A DNA stretch of 64,000 nucleotides from an uncultured Bacteroidota bacterium (GCA_903877645.1 CAIRES010000073.1:1-64000); one strand, 5' to 3'; positions 16,514 to 27,313 are shown, counted from the stretch's first letter. Made by a program: numbers and translations. Notes: generated by a model from the sequence alone, not told the origin.

Positions 16514-16870
16514 ATGACTGGTAGCGAACACATACAGATTAAATCTAAAAAAAGAGTTGCCGACCACGGAGAAGTATTTACTGCTCAACGAGAAGTAAAT
16601 GCAATGTTAGACCTTGTTAAACAAGAAACAGAACGAATTGATTCCCGTTTTTTGGAACCTGCCTGCGGAACAGGTAATTTTTTGGCTGAAATATTAAGAA
16701 GGAAATTGGCAATAGTAGCAAGCCGTTATGCTAAAAGTCAATTAGAATTTGAACGATATGCGGTAATAGCCGTTTCAAGTATATATGGCGTTGATTTATT
16801 AGAAGACAATGTGCAACATTGCAGGGAACGGCTGTTCAATATTTTTAATGAAATATACAGTAGTTTCTTT
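16514..16870 (+). pseudogene. Truncated N6-adenine DNA methyltransferase
   Basis: The frame starts 'MTGSEHIQIKSKKRVADHGEVFTAQREVNAMLDLV' and carries SAM-binding motif I as 'EPACGTGNFLAEIL' (about residues 52-65), followed by 'SIYGVDLLEDNVQHCRERLF'. These match the N-terminal catalytic part of type I/IIG-like modification enzymes, which are several hundred residues longer. Homology stops near 16870, and the frame then runs 126 nt through unrelated sequence to a stop at 16996. The catalytic NPPY motif and specificity region are gone, so it should be inactive. Confidence 0.85.
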
Positions 16871-16992
16871 AAAAATTTATGCAACCTTGTGTCAAAAATA
16901 TTCATTTTCTGCCATTACAACTGTTTTATTGAATGGCGGCCTGTACCTTTGCGAAATAATAGATGCGGCTACACGGGCATTATTATTCGTCT

Positions 16993-17214
16993 ATGAGAAA
17001 ACCTTACAAAAATATACTGCTCTCTTCAGTAATGGTTACCGCCATATTGTTTGGCTACGACTATTCACACGATCCCGGGCGGCACAGGCTTACGGTTGCT
17101 CTAAAGGTGTTGGAGGGGCTATTGTATGGCGCGGTTTATATCCTGCTTATTTTCGGTGTAGCCAGTTTGCTTTACTTTCTCGCATCCCGTATCAAAAGGC
17201 GTTTCAGTAAATAG
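16993..17214 (+). CDS. Small membrane protein
   Basis: 73 residues from the ATG at 16993 (MRKPYKNILL). Two hydrophobic segments (about 8-23 and 44-65) and a basic C-terminus (SRIKRRFSK) suggest a two-pass inner-membrane protein. A -7-type box 'tacctttg' lies at 16944-16951. It precedes the LtaS-like gene on the same strand. No family recognised. Confidence 0.55.
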   Translation: MRKPYKNILLSSVMVTAILFGYDYSHDPGRHRLTVALKVLEGLLYGAVYILLIFGVASLLYFLASRIKRRFSK

Positions 17215-17348
17215 CGATCTTTTCTCTACCTCTCATATTACAACGTATAATGTAAATACATGTATTTGATTTCGATGTTTATACGATTGCCTCGCCTACT
17301 TTTGTGGTCCGGCATATACATCAGCAGAGAAGCTGTAAATATTTTATT

Positions 17349-19319
17349 ATGAACAAGAGGCTACGGTGGATCGTCTATACGGCGGTCGTCTTTTTTATTC
17401 TATCGACTTTAGACAGAGTGGTACTGCTGTACACATCGCCACAGTTGCATGATGTGCAGGGACATACTTCCGGCGCCTTCCTGCTGGGTGCGCGCTACGA
17501 CCTGCGAGAGATCGGTGTTGTTGCAGTCCTTATGTTATTGCTGGGCTTTATACCCTTGTTCGATCCATTCAGGTCTTCCTTCGGCAAAAAATTCTGGAGT
17601 ACCCTGCTGTCTGTTATTTCTGTGCTGGCCATATTCATGTATGTGGCAGACATCATGCACTTTGCCTACCTGGCACAGCGGCTCAATGCCAGTGCCATCA
17701 ACTTCATCCCTGAGGGGGGTACTTCGGCATTGATGGTATGGCAAACGTACCCGGTCATTAAAATACTGCTCATCATTATTATTCTCAGTTGGCTGCTCAT
17801 CTTTTGCCTGCTGCGCATTATTAAGAACGTGGGCCGTAGTAGCGCTACGGGTAGTAAGGCTGTAAATATATCGGGCGGTATTGTGGTGTTCCTGCTTTGC
17901 GCGCTTTGTATCTTTGGCCGTGTAGGGCAGTATCCCCTCCGCTGGAGCGATGCCTTTGGCCTGGGCGACAGCCGCCTGTCGCAGCTCGCGCTCAATCCCT
18001 TCCAGAGTTTCTTCAGTTCACTCAGTTTTCGCCATACCAACTTCGACGAAAAAGCTACTGAGCAATACTACCCTATGATGGCCGGCTACTTTGGTGATGA
18101 TAATGCGCCGGTTGGCAAGCCTTCATTTTTGCGTACCATTGCCGGCACTGCACAAGCCACACGCCCGAATGTGGTACTGGTGATCTGCGAAAGCTTCAGC
18201 GCCTATAAAAGCTCTATGTGGGGCAATCCGCTTAATACCACACCGTTCTTCAGTACCATGTGCGATAATGGCGTGTTCTTCGATCATTGTTTCACACCAC
18301 ACTTTGGCACTGCCCGTGGCGTATGGGCTACCGTCACCGGAATTCCTGATGTGATGCTGGAGAAAACTGCGAGCCGTAATCCGCTTATCGTTGACCAACA
18401 TTCCATCATCAACGATTTCAAGGGCTACGATAAAGACTATTTCATTGGTGGCAGCACCAGTTGGGCCAACATAAAAGGCGTGCTGGAAAACAACATCACC
18501 GGCATCAATATACACGAACAGGGCAGCTATACCGCCAAGCGGGTGGATGTATGGGGCATCAGCGATAAGAATCTGTTCCTACAGGCCAATGAAGTGTTGC
18601 GCACCAAAACAGGGCCGTTCTTTACAGTGATACAAACATCAGATAACCACCGCCCCTACACGATACCAGAGGAAGACAGGGCGGAATTTAAGACAGTGAA
18701 CTACCCACAGGATACGCTCGTGAAGTATGGCTTCCAGAATAACGATGAACTAAATGCTTTTCGCTATACCGACTTCTCTTTCCATAAATTCATCGAGGCA
18801 GCAGGCAAGGAAAAATATTTCAATAACACGGTCTTTGTTTTTGTTGGCGATCATGGCATTCGTGGCGATGCAGGCAATATGTTCCCTCAGGCATGGACTG
18901 CTAATTCACTTACCTGTTTTCATGTGCCGTTATTGTTTTACGCGCCCGGCCTGCTGCGGCATGAGCGGCACACGATGGTCTGCTCGCAGGTGGATATACT
19001 GCCTACCATTGCCGGCATCACCGGTATACCCTACACTAATACCGCCATGGGCCGCGACCTGCTACACCTACAGGACACAAACTCCAATACTGCTTTCTTT
19101 ATAGATCATGATGTCAGGAATATAGGCGTAGTGCATGGTAGTTACATGATGCAACGTAACCTTGCTAATAATGCAGAACAACTGGTACCCATCTACTCAA
19201 ACGATCCCATTCCCGCCGATAGCGTAGTTTCACTCTCTGCCGACATGCGCAAGCGCATATCTGCCTTCTACGAGACCGCGCGTTACATGCTGTTCAACAA
19301 TGGTAATAAGCACAAATAA
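17349..19319 (+). CDS. LtaS-family sulfatase/phosphoglycerol transferase
   Basis: 656 residues from ATG 17349 (a GTG 45 bases upstream only lengthens a poor N-terminus). Five hydrophobic segments (about 1-205) precede a periplasmic alkaline-phosphatase-superfamily domain. Metal and catalytic positions are visible: Glu in 'VLVICES', the nucleophile region 'HFGTARG' with Thr, and Asp-His in 'VGDHG'. The family transfers phosphoglycerol or similar groups to lipids or glycans in the outer leaflet of the inner membrane. The substrate in Bacteroidota is not settled. Confidence 0.88.
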   Translation: MNKRLRWIVYTAVVFFILSTLDRVVLLYTSPQLHDVQGHTSGAFLLGARYDLREIGVVAVLMLLLGFIPLFDPFRSSFGKKFWSTLLSVISVLAIFMYVADIMHFAYLAQRLNASAINFIPEGGTSALMVWQTYPVIKILLIIIILSWLLIFCLLRIIKNVGRSSATGSKAVNISGGIVVFLLCALCIFGRVGQYPLRWSDAFGLGDSRLSQLALNPFQSFFSSLSFRHTNFDEKATEQYYPMMAGYFGDDNAPVGKPSFLRTIAGTAQATRPNVVLVICESFSAYKSSMWGNPLNTTPFFSTMCDNGVFFDHCFTPHFGTARGVWATVTGIPDVMLEKTASRNPLIVDQHSIINDFKGYDKDYFIGGSTSWANIKGVLENNITGINIHEQGSYTAKRVDVWGISDKNLFLQANEVLRTKTGPFFTVIQTSDNHRPYTIPEEDRAEFKTVNYPQDTLVKYGFQNNDELNAFRYTDFSFHKFIEAAGKEKYFNNTVFVFVGDHGIRGDAGNMFPQAWTANSLTCFHVPLLFYAPGLLRHERHTMVCSQVDILPTIAGITGIPYTNTAMGRDLLHLQDTNSNTAFFIDHDVRNIGVVHGSYMMQRNLANNAEQLVPIYSNDPIPADSVVSLSADMRKRISAFYETARYMLFNNGNKHK

Positions 19320-19344
19320 CTCTTTTATGCAAGTTGGCGGGCTA

Positions 19345-19541
19345 TTACGTAACACCTCCCCTTAGGGTCGGGTTGTCTCGCGTAAGTAGATACCCTAAAG
19401 TGGCAGAATATAAAAGCGAGGGACAACGCCTCGATATAGGAAATATATGATAAGCCCTGAAAGGGCGAAGTAATCGCCTTTTGAAAATTGGAATTTGTAC
19501 CTTGGATCTGGAATTTGTATCCTGGAATTTGGAATTTAAAA
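19345..19541. repeat. Intergenic dispersed repeats after the LtaS-like gene
   Basis: The gap holds an inverted 'ccctaaaggg'-type repeat (19351-19372) and a cluster of 'ggaatttg' units (19481-19541) ending three bases from the PBP1A stop codon. The two flanking genes converge here. No gene is seen. Confidence 0.65.
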
Positions 19542-19543
19542 AA

Positions 19544-21865
19544 CTACTGCTCTTGCGAAGTATCCACATTAGGTGCCACCGGATGCTCATTCGCTTCTTT
19601 TGCATCCTTGCCACTTGATTCCAGCCCGGCCCTGTCTACACTGTCCTTATCACTGGCATCGCAATCGTCAAATCCATCAGGTTGCTTAAAGGTAGCTGCC
19701 GGGTTAATGTGCAGGCTCTTATCAGCCCACACGCGCTTCATGAATAATGCCCATATTGGTAGCGCAGCAGAGGCCCCTTGCCCCAGCCGCTCGTCTTTGA
19801 AGCTGAATTCCCGGTCGTCGCAACCTACCCATGCGCCTGCGAGCAGTTCAGGGGTATAGCCTATGAACCATGCATCGGCCTGGCTATTGGTAGTACCTGT
19901 TTTGCCGGCTACATCTGCAGTTACATTGTATTTGAAGCGCATCCTTGCGCCGGTGCCGCCACTGGCTACTACGCCCCGCATCATCTTCACCATTTTAAAG
20001 GCTGTATTGGGGTCCACCAGTTCCTTCTGATGAGGCGAGAAGCTTTTGATGAGCATTCCGTTCTTGTCCTCTATCCGCGTTACAAAGAAAGGTTGCGTAT
20101 TCACGCCTTTGCCGGGGAACATACTATAAGCGCCCATCATCTCGAACAGCGAGATGTCTGATACGCCCAGCGCTACAGCAGGCACTTTGTCTAATCTACT
20201 CACCAGGCCGCATTTATGTGCAAAGTCCACAAAAGCATCAATACCTACTTGCTTCAGTACATACAATGCTGCATTGTTTATAGAGCGTGCTAACGCGACC
20301 TTCATGGTCAGATCGCCTAATACTTCACCGGCATCTGCATCATAAGGGTGGGAGAGGGTTGGGAATTCCTGCGGATCCGTTTTTACGACACCGCAAGGGC
20401 TGTAACCGTTGTTCACAGCAAAAGTATAGAGCAGTGGCTTTATAGTAGAGCCTACCTGCCGCTTGCTGTTGATGTTCACGTGATCGAACTGGAAGTAGTT
20501 GTGGTCTATACCGCCCACCCATGCCTTCACCGCGCCGGTAAAGGGGTCCATAGCCATAAAACCCGATTGAAGGCAGGTCTTCATGTACTTGATGGAGTCT
20601 ATTGGTGTCATCAGTGTATCTTTCATACGGTTCTTGTTCCATGCAAATACTTTCATTTTCATGGGATGATTCATGGCTGCCATCGCCTTATCTTCGTTCA
20701 TGTTCTGGTTACGGAACCACTGATACCTTTCTGATCCTTTAATGCTTGATTTAAGTATGCTCTGTATAGTCTGGCTCTTCGACCATATAGTCCCGCTGGC
20801 GTATGCCGGCTGCGCCATGAATTTTTTTTGCAGGCCCGTCAGGTGTTCTGCCATGGCCTCTTCCGCATATACCTGCATCTTCACATCCAGGGTGGTCCAT
20901 ATTTTCAGCCCGTCTTTGTAAATGTCGAATGGGGTGCCATCCGGCTTTTTCATGTCTTTCAGTGCGGCCTTCACTTGCTGCTCCACTACTTGCCTGAAGT
21001 AGGGTGCTATGCCATCATGGTAGTCTATTTTATGGTAGTCCAGCGGCGTTTCCTTGGCCGTCAGCTCCATGTATTGGGTGTCGTTAATGAAGTTGTATTT
21101 TCGCATCTGGTCCAGCACCACATTGCGGCGCTCTCTCGCTTTTACGGGGTGGCTGCGTGGGTTGTAAATGGTGTTGCCCTTCAGCATTCCTACCAGTGTT
21201 GCAGCTTCATCCACAGTTACCTTGTCGGGTGTTTTGTTATAAAAGGTAAGTGATGCATTACGGATGCCATATACATTATCCCCGAATGGAACTGTATTGA
21301 GGTACATGGTGATGATCTCATTCTTCGTCAGGTTGCGTTCCAGTTTCACTGCCAGCACCCACTCCTTCAGCTTCATAAAGGGCAGGGTCAGCATACTTTG
21401 GCTGGTTCTCGGGAAAAGGTTTTTCGCAAGCTGCTGGGTAATGGTGGAGGAGCCTCGCTTTTTATGCATCAGCACATACATCGGGATCGCCATCGTGGCA
21501 ATCGGGTCTATACCGGCATGTTCATAAAAGCGGGCATCTTCGGTGGCGAGTAGGGCATTCAATATGTTTGGCGATATCTCGGCATACTTGCTGTTCGACC
21601 GGTCCAGCACATAATACCTGCCCAGCAGGGTGCCATCTGCAGCATATACATCGGAGGAGAGTGCGCTTTGCGGGTTCTCCAGTTCGGCCAGCGATGGCAT
21701 ATAGCCTACCCAGCCGCTGTTGATGCCCCATATCAATGCAGAGAACCCAACGATCAGCAAAATGAACGTGATCCACAGGATCCTTACAGATCGCTTCATT
21801 CCACGGCCTTCCGCGGGTATATTCCCTGTTTTCTTTTTCAAAATATTATCCGGTTTGTTGGCCAA
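19544..21865 (-). CDS. Penicillin-binding protein 1A (bifunctional transglycosylase/transpeptidase)
   Basis: 773 residues. A basic N-terminal tail and one membrane anchor (about 28-48) precede a GT51 domain with catalytic Glu109 in 'ATEDARFYEHAGID' and 'GSSTITQQLAKNLF'. The transpeptidase domain has 'STIK' (SxxK), 'SIN' (SxN) and 'KTGT' in order. It polymerises and crosslinks peptidoglycan at the inner membrane. The start is TTG at 21865; an ATG at 21799 (MKRSVRILW) would drop the basic tail. The Lys-rich tail is usual in the phylum, so the longer form is kept. Confidence 0.93.
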   Translation of the reverse strand: MANKPDNILKKKTGNIPAEGRGMKRSVRILWITFILLIVGFSALIWGINSGWVGYMPSLAELENPQSALSSDVYAADGTLLGRYYVLDRSNSKYAEISPNILNALLATEDARFYEHAGIDPIATMAIPMYVLMHKKRGSSTITQQLAKNLFPRTSQSMLTLPFMKLKEWVLAVKLERNLTKNEIITMYLNTVPFGDNVYGIRNASLTFYNKTPDKVTVDEAATLVGMLKGNTIYNPRSHPVKARERRNVVLDQMRKYNFINDTQYMELTAKETPLDYHKIDYHDGIAPYFRQVVEQQVKAALKDMKKPDGTPFDIYKDGLKIWTTLDVKMQVYAEEAMAEHLTGLQKKFMAQPAYASGTIWSKSQTIQSILKSSIKGSERYQWFRNQNMNEDKAMAAMNHPMKMKVFAWNKNRMKDTLMTPIDSIKYMKTCLQSGFMAMDPFTGAVKAWVGGIDHNYFQFDHVNINSKRQVGSTIKPLLYTFAVNNGYSPCGVVKTDPQEFPTLSHPYDADAGEVLGDLTMKVALARSINNAALYVLKQVGIDAFVDFAHKCGLVSRLDKVPAVALGVSDISLFEMMGAYSMFPGKGVNTQPFFVTRIEDKNGMLIKSFSPHQKELVDPNTAFKMVKMMRGVVASGGTGARMRFKYNVTADVAGKTGTTNSQADAWFIGYTPELLAGAWVGCDDREFSFKDERLGQGASAALPIWALFMKRVWADKSLHINPAATFKQPDGFDDCDASDKDSVDRAGLESSGKDAKEANEHPVAPNVDTSQEQ

Positions 21866-21937
21866 TACTTATAAATTTATGATAAAACACACTAACAATA
21901 GACATCCTGTTGCGAACTTTGCGTCTCTGCCTTCTTC

Positions 21938-21964
21938 GCCCGCCGAAGCTAAAGCGAAGGAGGG
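21938..21964. repeat. Dispersed 'cgccgaagctaaagcgaagg' palindrome
   Basis: Another copy of the element seen at 2209-2305 and 30972-30997, located between the PBP1A gene and the transglutaminase gene. Confidence 0.65.
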
Positions 21965-21990
21965 TGCGGTTAAACTAACCGCCCTCAAAT

Positions 21991-24612
21991 TTACATTTCT
22001 TTTTCATCTTCCTCAGGCATCACAAAAAACGCCGCAAACCTCGCCACGTTAAAGAAACCAAAGAACCTGCTGCTGAAACTTGTCTTCTCAGCCGCCTTCC
22101 TCAAAAATGGCATCAGGAACCCGGCTACATACTGTTCTTCAGTGGCCGTAAGTGGCTGATTGGCATATTTCTTCTTTAGATACACGTTCATGAATCTGCC
22201 GAGTTCTGTACCCAATTTCGGATCTACTATCTCCCTGGCATATTTCATCGGTGTCATTTGCCCCCGTATAATGCCCGCCATGTGTACATAATAGGTAGCG
22301 GCCCTGTATGCCCAATAAGGCTTGTCTCCACTTGCCCCGGCATTCCTGTACCTCGCTATATAGTAGCGCAGCATGAGCCGCGGCATATACAATGCCAGCA
22401 GAAGCAACAACCCGGCTATCAATAACGCCATATAGGCATAATGCCTTACAGATACCGGTTTGGCTACCACAGCCTGCTCCTGCTTGGGCTTTGCCTTGGT
22501 GGTGTCCTTGCTTTTCAGGTACACCTCATCTATCGGTGTAAGGGCAGGGAATTTCTTTAATAGGGAAACTCCGTTGTCATTGGGTGCGGGCTCCAGTTGC
22601 TTCATGGCTTCGGCATAAGATACCGATGTGCCTTCATCTCCTGCATGTACATTACGCAATGGCACCGCCAGGCTATCTTTGTACACCACGGCTATCTTCA
22701 TATCCATCGGCACAGATACGGGATTTGCCAGTTTATATTCCTTATCATGAAACACGTATTGTTTCACAGACACTGTCATGGTCTTCTTCAGCGTATCTAT
22801 ATTCTCTACAACGCCCTCGGCTGCCAGCCAGGCTTTTGGTGGCTGCATAGGCGGTGTGCCATCCGGTTGTGGGGTAGGGCGCGTTTCATTGTCATTACCC
22901 ACAGTAGTATCAAAGTCCAGCCAGCCATAGCCGGGGAAGTAAACTTGCACCCAGGCATGTGCCTGGTTGGCATAATACCAGTACCAGCCCTTGTTCTTAT
23001 CACTCCTGTCTTCGGTAAGAAAGCCAACAGCTATGCGCGATGGAATGCCCAATGAACGCAGCATAAACAAGGTAGCCCCTGCATAATAGGCGCAATAACC
23101 CTTGTGGTTCTCATTCAGGAAGTACATTAGCTTCGATGCGCTCGGCAGGTCCGGTACACCGGGGTTATCGGTATAGTGGTATAGCCTGTCGCCGTTCTCA
23201 TCCTTCGACCAGAAGTAGTTGCGTATAGCCAGCACTTTATCTACCGGTGTCTTGGCAGTATCTGTCAATTGGTGCGCCAGCGTGCCTATGGATTTGAACT
23301 TATCATTCTCCGGCATGAAGGTGTAATACTTCATGAACTTTCGGTCTACCCCATCATAATCTGCGACATGGCGCAACAGTTCAAATCGTTGCTCCTGGAA
23401 TTTCTTGAAAACCGGCGTAGGTATGTTCTCCACAAAATAAGCGCTGTTCAGCACAGATACATAGCTCTTTGTCCGGTATGCCGATTTGAACTCATCCCTG
23501 AAATCCTTCTCTACCGTTATCGGTTGTACAAAGTAGCCCACATTCGGCGCCAGGTAGGTGCTCGGCGAAAGCATCTTGTTGTAGATCTCCACATCCACAG
23601 TCTGCCTCAGTTTAGACCCCAGGCTGTTGCGGATCACAGTCGAATCCTGCTTCGTAGAGAACAGCGCGATCTTCGATGGGTCCGGCTCAAATAGATCATT
23701 GTAAGGAATGGTAGAATCCCGCTCAAAGGTTTCTGTAAGTGTATCAAACTTAGTGAAGTAGAATGCCGTCAGGTACAGTGGGTTAGGCACGTCTGTGCCG
23801 GGGAAGAAGTTATTGATATGCGCGCAAAACAGCAACTGCTTGCTTCGGCTCAGTGAACTGCTCAGCCTCGTATAATCATTCAGGTCAAAGGTGCCATCCT
23901 TGTTCTGCTTCAGCATGCTGCCCTTACCCGGCTTTGCGCCACCACCAAAGCTATCCACTGCCGCTTCCAGTTGTGGCTGAAAAGCATATACCACACTCCC
24001 CAGTATCAGCCCCGCCAGCAGCCCGAAGAAAGCAAGCCGCCGTGTAAGGAACCACCAGAACATCTGCGACTTGTCCTTATAATTATAGATCTGCTCTGCT
24101 GTGAAGATGATGTAGATAGCATACAATATAGCCGGTACAAACGCCCGTAATATCCCGTTCACACTATCTGAATTCGATTTGGCGATCATCAGTATACCCG
24201 CTACCACTAATAACCCCGCTATCACCACCGACCAATACCGCAACCTCGCAAAGCCCCAGCCCACCAGCCATCCCGTTGCAAACAGGAAGGCAAAGAACAT
24301 ATAGTGCATGGTGATGAAGAAGGTATCAAACTCACCCACCACATACTTATCCAGCCCCTTATAAACTACATACAACCCGAAAACAAGCAGCGCATACGTC
24401 GGCAGAAAACGAAAACGGAAAGCATAGAACACTGCCGCAATACCCATGCCCGCAGCAAAATAAACCGCCTGCTGAAATGCCTGGTTTTGCAGAATGGAAT
24501 AATACTGGTTCACATTCACCAGCAGGAAGTACCCCACCGCCGCAGTAGGCAGTATCAGAAAGATCAGTTTGGCCAATAGCTCATTGGCCGGTGCGGCGCG
24601 TTGTATCCTCAT
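21991..24612 (-). CDS. Transglutaminase-domain membrane protein
   Basis: 873 residues. About six membrane helices (1-220), a large extracytoplasmic part, and a transglutaminase-like domain whose catalytic triad is visible as Cys in 'HKGYCAYYAGATLFMLRSLGIPSR', His in 'QAHAWVQVYF' and Asp in 'GWLDFDTT' (about 505-580). A second membrane segment (about 720-740) is followed by a cytoplasmic helical tail. Such proteins are usually called TgpA-like; the natural substrate is not known. It is in the same orientation as the PBP1A gene, 125 bp upstream of it. Confidence 0.87.
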   Translation of the reverse strand: MRIQRAAPANELLAKLIFLILPTAAVGYFLLVNVNQYYSILQNQAFQQAVYFAAGMGIAAVFYAFRFRFLPTYALLVFGLYVVYKGLDKYVVGEFDTFFITMHYMFFAFLFATGWLVGWGFARLRYWSVVIAGLLVVAGILMIAKSNSDSVNGILRAFVPAILYAIYIIFTAEQIYNYKDKSQMFWWFLTRRLAFFGLLAGLILGSVVYAFQPQLEAAVDSFGGGAKPGKGSMLKQNKDGTFDLNDYTRLSSSLSRSKQLLFCAHINNFFPGTDVPNPLYLTAFYFTKFDTLTETFERDSTIPYNDLFEPDPSKIALFSTKQDSTVIRNSLGSKLRQTVDVEIYNKMLSPSTYLAPNVGYFVQPITVEKDFRDEFKSAYRTKSYVSVLNSAYFVENIPTPVFKKFQEQRFELLRHVADYDGVDRKFMKYYTFMPENDKFKSIGTLAHQLTDTAKTPVDKVLAIRNYFWSKDENGDRLYHYTDNPGVPDLPSASKLMYFLNENHKGYCAYYAGATLFMLRSLGIPSRIAVGFLTEDRSDKNKGWYWYYANQAHAWVQVYFPGYGWLDFDTTVGNDNETRPTPQPDGTPPMQPPKAWLAAEGVVENIDTLKKTMTVSVKQYVFHDKEYKLANPVSVPMDMKIAVVYKDSLAVPLRNVHAGDEGTSVSYAEAMKQLEPAPNDNGVSLLKKFPALTPIDEVYLKSKDTTKAKPKQEQAVVAKPVSVRHYAYMALLIAGLLLLLALYMPRLMLRYYIARYRNAGASGDKPYWAYRAATYYVHMAGIIRGQMTPMKYAREIVDPKLGTELGRFMNVYLKKKYANQPLTATEEQYVAGFLMPFLRKAAEKTSFSSRFFGFFNVARFAAFFVMPEEDEKEM

Positions 24613-24864
24613 ATCCGAAAAGCAGTAGTAAATATAGCAGAAAGCTATTGATGAGAATGTTAAAAAAACTTCAGTTAAATGGATGTTTTATTTGATGCCC
24701 TCGTTGTAGTTGTTCACCAACAAGCTCGCGCAGGACAGGTACTCAGGGTTTTTATTGTACTATTAAGGCCATTGCGAAGCATAACCCCAACATTTCTTAG
24801 TTTCTCAATATCATAAAACCTTCCAAACACATCCCTACTTTCAGCTTTTTTACCATAAATAACC

Positions 24865-24872
24865 TAACTTTG
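24865..24872 (+). promoter_or_regulatory. -7 box (TAnnTTTG) of ahcY
   Basis: 'taactttg' lies 24 bases before the ahcY ATG and matches the Bacteroidota -7 consensus. A clear -33 TTTG at the right distance is not seen. Confidence 0.55.
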
Positions 24873-24896
24873 CGCCGTATTTTATAAAATTTAACT

Positions 24897-26225
24897 ATGA
24901 GCACAATGACTCGTTCACAGATCGACTTTAAACTTCCTTACAAGGTTAAGGACATCAGCCTCGCAGAATGGGGCCGTAAAGAAATAAGGCTTGCAGAAGC
25001 AGAAATGCCGGGATTGATGGCGATCCGTAAAGAGTACGGCGCGCAGAAGCCACTCAAAGGTGCACGCATCGCCGGTTGCCTACACATGACCATCCAGACT
25101 GCCGTGTTGATAGAAACACTGGTAGACCTGGGCGCAGAAGTGCGTTGGAGCTCTTGCAATATCTTCTCTACACAGGATCACGCTGCTGCGGCTATCGCTG
25201 CTGCGGGTATCGGTGTTTTTGCATGGAAAGGCCAGAGCCTTACTGATGCTGATTGGTGCATCGAGCAGACATTATTCTTCGGCAGCGAAGACCGTCCGCT
25301 GAATATGATCCTTGACGATGGCGGTGACCTCACCAACATCGTACTCGACCATAATACTGAGCTGGTGCAGCACATCAAGGGCCTCAGCGAAGAAACAACT
25401 ACAGGCGTTCACCGTCTTTACGAAAGGATGCAGAAAGGTACTTTACCTGTTCCCGCTATCAACGTAAATGACTCCGTTACTAAATCTAAGTTCGATAACA
25501 AATATGGTTGCAAAGAAAGCCTGGTGGATGCTATCCGCCGCGCTACCGATGTGATGATGGCCGGTAAAGTGGCTGTTGTTGGCGGTTACGGCGACGTAGG
25601 TAAAGGCTCTGCAGAATCTCTGCGTGGCGCCGGCGCCCGTGTTATCGTTACCGAGATCGACCCTATCTGCGCACTCCAGGCAGCTATGGACGGCTTCGAA
25701 GTAAAACGCATGATCGACGCAGTAAAAGAAGCAGACATCATCGTTACCGCTTCAGGTTGCCGCGACCTCATCACCGAAAAACATTTCCGTGCTATGAAGG
25801 ATAAGGCGATCGTTTGTAACATCGGCCACTTCGATATCGAAATAGATATGGCATGGCTCAATGGCGCTTATGGTACTACTAAGGATACCATCAAGCCACA
25901 GGTTGATCTGTACAGCATCGATGGCAAAGAAGTGATCCTACTGGCTGAAGGCCGCCTCGTGAACCTCGGTTGCGCCACCGGCCATCCAAGCTTCGTAATG
26001 AGTGCTTCTTTCACTAACCAGGTATTGGCACAAATAGAATTGTGGATCCATACCGCCCGCTACGAAAACAAAGTATATGTGCTCCCTAAGCACCTCGACG
26101 AAAAAGTTGCCCGCCTCCACCTCGAAAAGGTTGGCGTTCAGCTCGAAGAGTTGACCACAGAGCAGTCAGATTATCTGGGCATACCTAAATCAGGTCCGTA
26201 CAAAGCTGAGCAGTACAGGTACTAA
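24897..26225 (+). CDS. ahcY: Adenosylhomocysteinase
   Basis: 442 residues. It reversibly splits S-adenosylhomocysteine into adenosine and homocysteine and removes the product inhibitor of methyltransferases. The NAD-binding motif is '[18 protein letters not shown]'; substrate-binding blocks '[16 protein letters not shown]', '[13 protein letters not shown]' and '[14 protein letters not shown]' are all intact. The C-terminus ends in '..YRY' as in the family. A strong codon bias typical of highly expressed genes is visible. It stands alone with its own promoter and terminator. Confidence 0.98.
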   Translation: MSTMTRSQIDFKLPYKVKDISLAEWGRKEIRLAEAEMPGLMAIRKEYGAQKPLKGARIAGCLHMTIQTAVLIETLVDLGAEVRWSSCNIFSTQDHAAAAIAAAGIGVFAWKGQSLTDADWCIEQTLFFGSEDRPLNMILDDGGDLTNIVLDHNTELVQHIKGLSEETTTGVHRLYERMQKGTLPVPAINVNDSVTKSKFDNKYGCKESLVDAIRRATDVMMAGKVAVVGGYGDVGKGSAESLRGAGARVIVTEIDPICALQAAMDGFEVKRMIDAVKEADIIVTASGCRDLITEKHFRAMKDKAIVCNIGHFDIEIDMAWLNGAYGTTKDTIKPQVDLYSIDGKEVILLAEGRLVNLGCATGHPSFVMSASFTNQVLAQIELWIHTARYENKVYVLPKHLDEKVARLHLEKVGVQLEELTTEQSDYLGIPKSGPYKAEQYRY

Positions 26226-26244
26226 TACCAAACAAAATAATAAT

Positions 26245-26271
26245 CAAAGGCTCCGATATTCGGGGCCTTTG
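26245..26271 (+). terminator. Terminator of ahcY
   Basis: 'caaaggctccga' / 'cggggcctttg' forms a near-perfect stem with a four-base loop, 20 bases after the ahcY stop codon. Confidence 0.8.
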
Positions 26272-26402
26272 ATGTTTTTATCAATATGCGAAGCATGGGT
26301 ATAGGCTACATCTCCCTTTAGGGCCGGGGTGGTCTCGCGGTTGGAGTGTATGCTTGGAATTTGAATACCGGGATTTGGAATTTATAACGATAGCTTTGCA
26401 CC

Positions 26403-27182
26403 ATGACACCAACCATGTTCATCATCAGTATCGTTGTGCTTGCTGCAGCAGCATACTTCTTTTACAATTCCATGCAGCGTAAGACAACAGCCTATACTCC
26501 TTCTGTGGATACTGCAACTATCCTCACACAAAACGTATCTTTTTACAACAACCTCACCGCCGAAAATAAAACCGTTTTCGAAGCCCGTGTAAAAGACTTC
26601 CTTTCCTACGTTACAGTAAGAGGAGTGGATGTGGAGATAGACGATACCGACCGCATACTCGTAGCCAGCGGTGCCATCATTCCCATATTCGCCTTCCCCG
26701 ACTGGCGTTACAACAACATCTCCGAAGTGCTCCTCTACAAAGGCACTTTCAGCAAAGAATACAATACCGATGAAGGCGAGCGCAACGTACTAGGTATGGT
26801 GGGCGATGGCGCCATGCACCGCGAGATGATCCTCTCCAAACCCTCGCTGCGCAGCTCTTTCAGCAACGACCATTATGGTCATAATACAGTGATACATGAG
26901 TTTGCACACCTCATAGACAAAGCCGATGGCGCCACAGATGGCATACCCGAATACCTGCTCGTCAACCCCTGCATCATACCCTGGGTAAGCAGGATACACG
27001 ATACCATAAATGAAATGAGAAGAGCACAGCACTCCGACATCAACCTCTACGGCGCCACCAACGATGCCGAGTTCTTTGCTGTCATCTCCGAATATTTCTT
27101 TGAGCGCCCCACCGAACTAAAAGACAAACACCCCGAGCTATACGCCATGCTCCAACAAATGTTCACCCCAACAAAAAAGTAA
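26403..27182 (+). CDS. Zinc peptidase of the M90 (MtfA) family
   Basis: 259 residues with one N-terminal membrane anchor (about 4-22). The metalloprotease motif is 'HEFAHLID' and the second conserved block 'NDAEFFAVISEYFFERP' supplies the third ligand, as in MtfA, the Mlc-titrating peptidase of E. coli. The E. coli regulatory partner is not expected in Bacteroidota, so the role here is open. The extra membrane anchor is a Bacteroidota feature of the family. ATG at 26403. Confidence 0.88.
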   Translation: MTPTMFIISIVVLAAAAYFFYNSMQRKTTAYTPSVDTATILTQNVSFYNNLTAENKTVFEARVKDFLSYVTVRGVDVEIDDTDRILVASGAIIPIFAFPDWRYNNISEVLLYKGTFSKEYNTDEGERNVLGMVGDGAMHREMILSKPSLRSSFSNDHYGHNTVIHEFAHLIDKADGATDGIPEYLLVNPCIIPWVSRIHDTINEMRRAQHSDINLYGATNDAEFFAVISEYFFERPTELKDKHPELYAMLQQMFTPTKK

Positions 27183-27313
27183 AAAGCAGACGTTAGAATA
27201 TTATAATTGGCAGATACCCCGCCGAGCTTTGCGCCCTTTGCGAAACCTTTGTGCCTTGGCGTTAAAAAGTCAAAATAAGAGAGCCACGCAATGGCTCCCT
27301 TTAGGGTCGGGGT

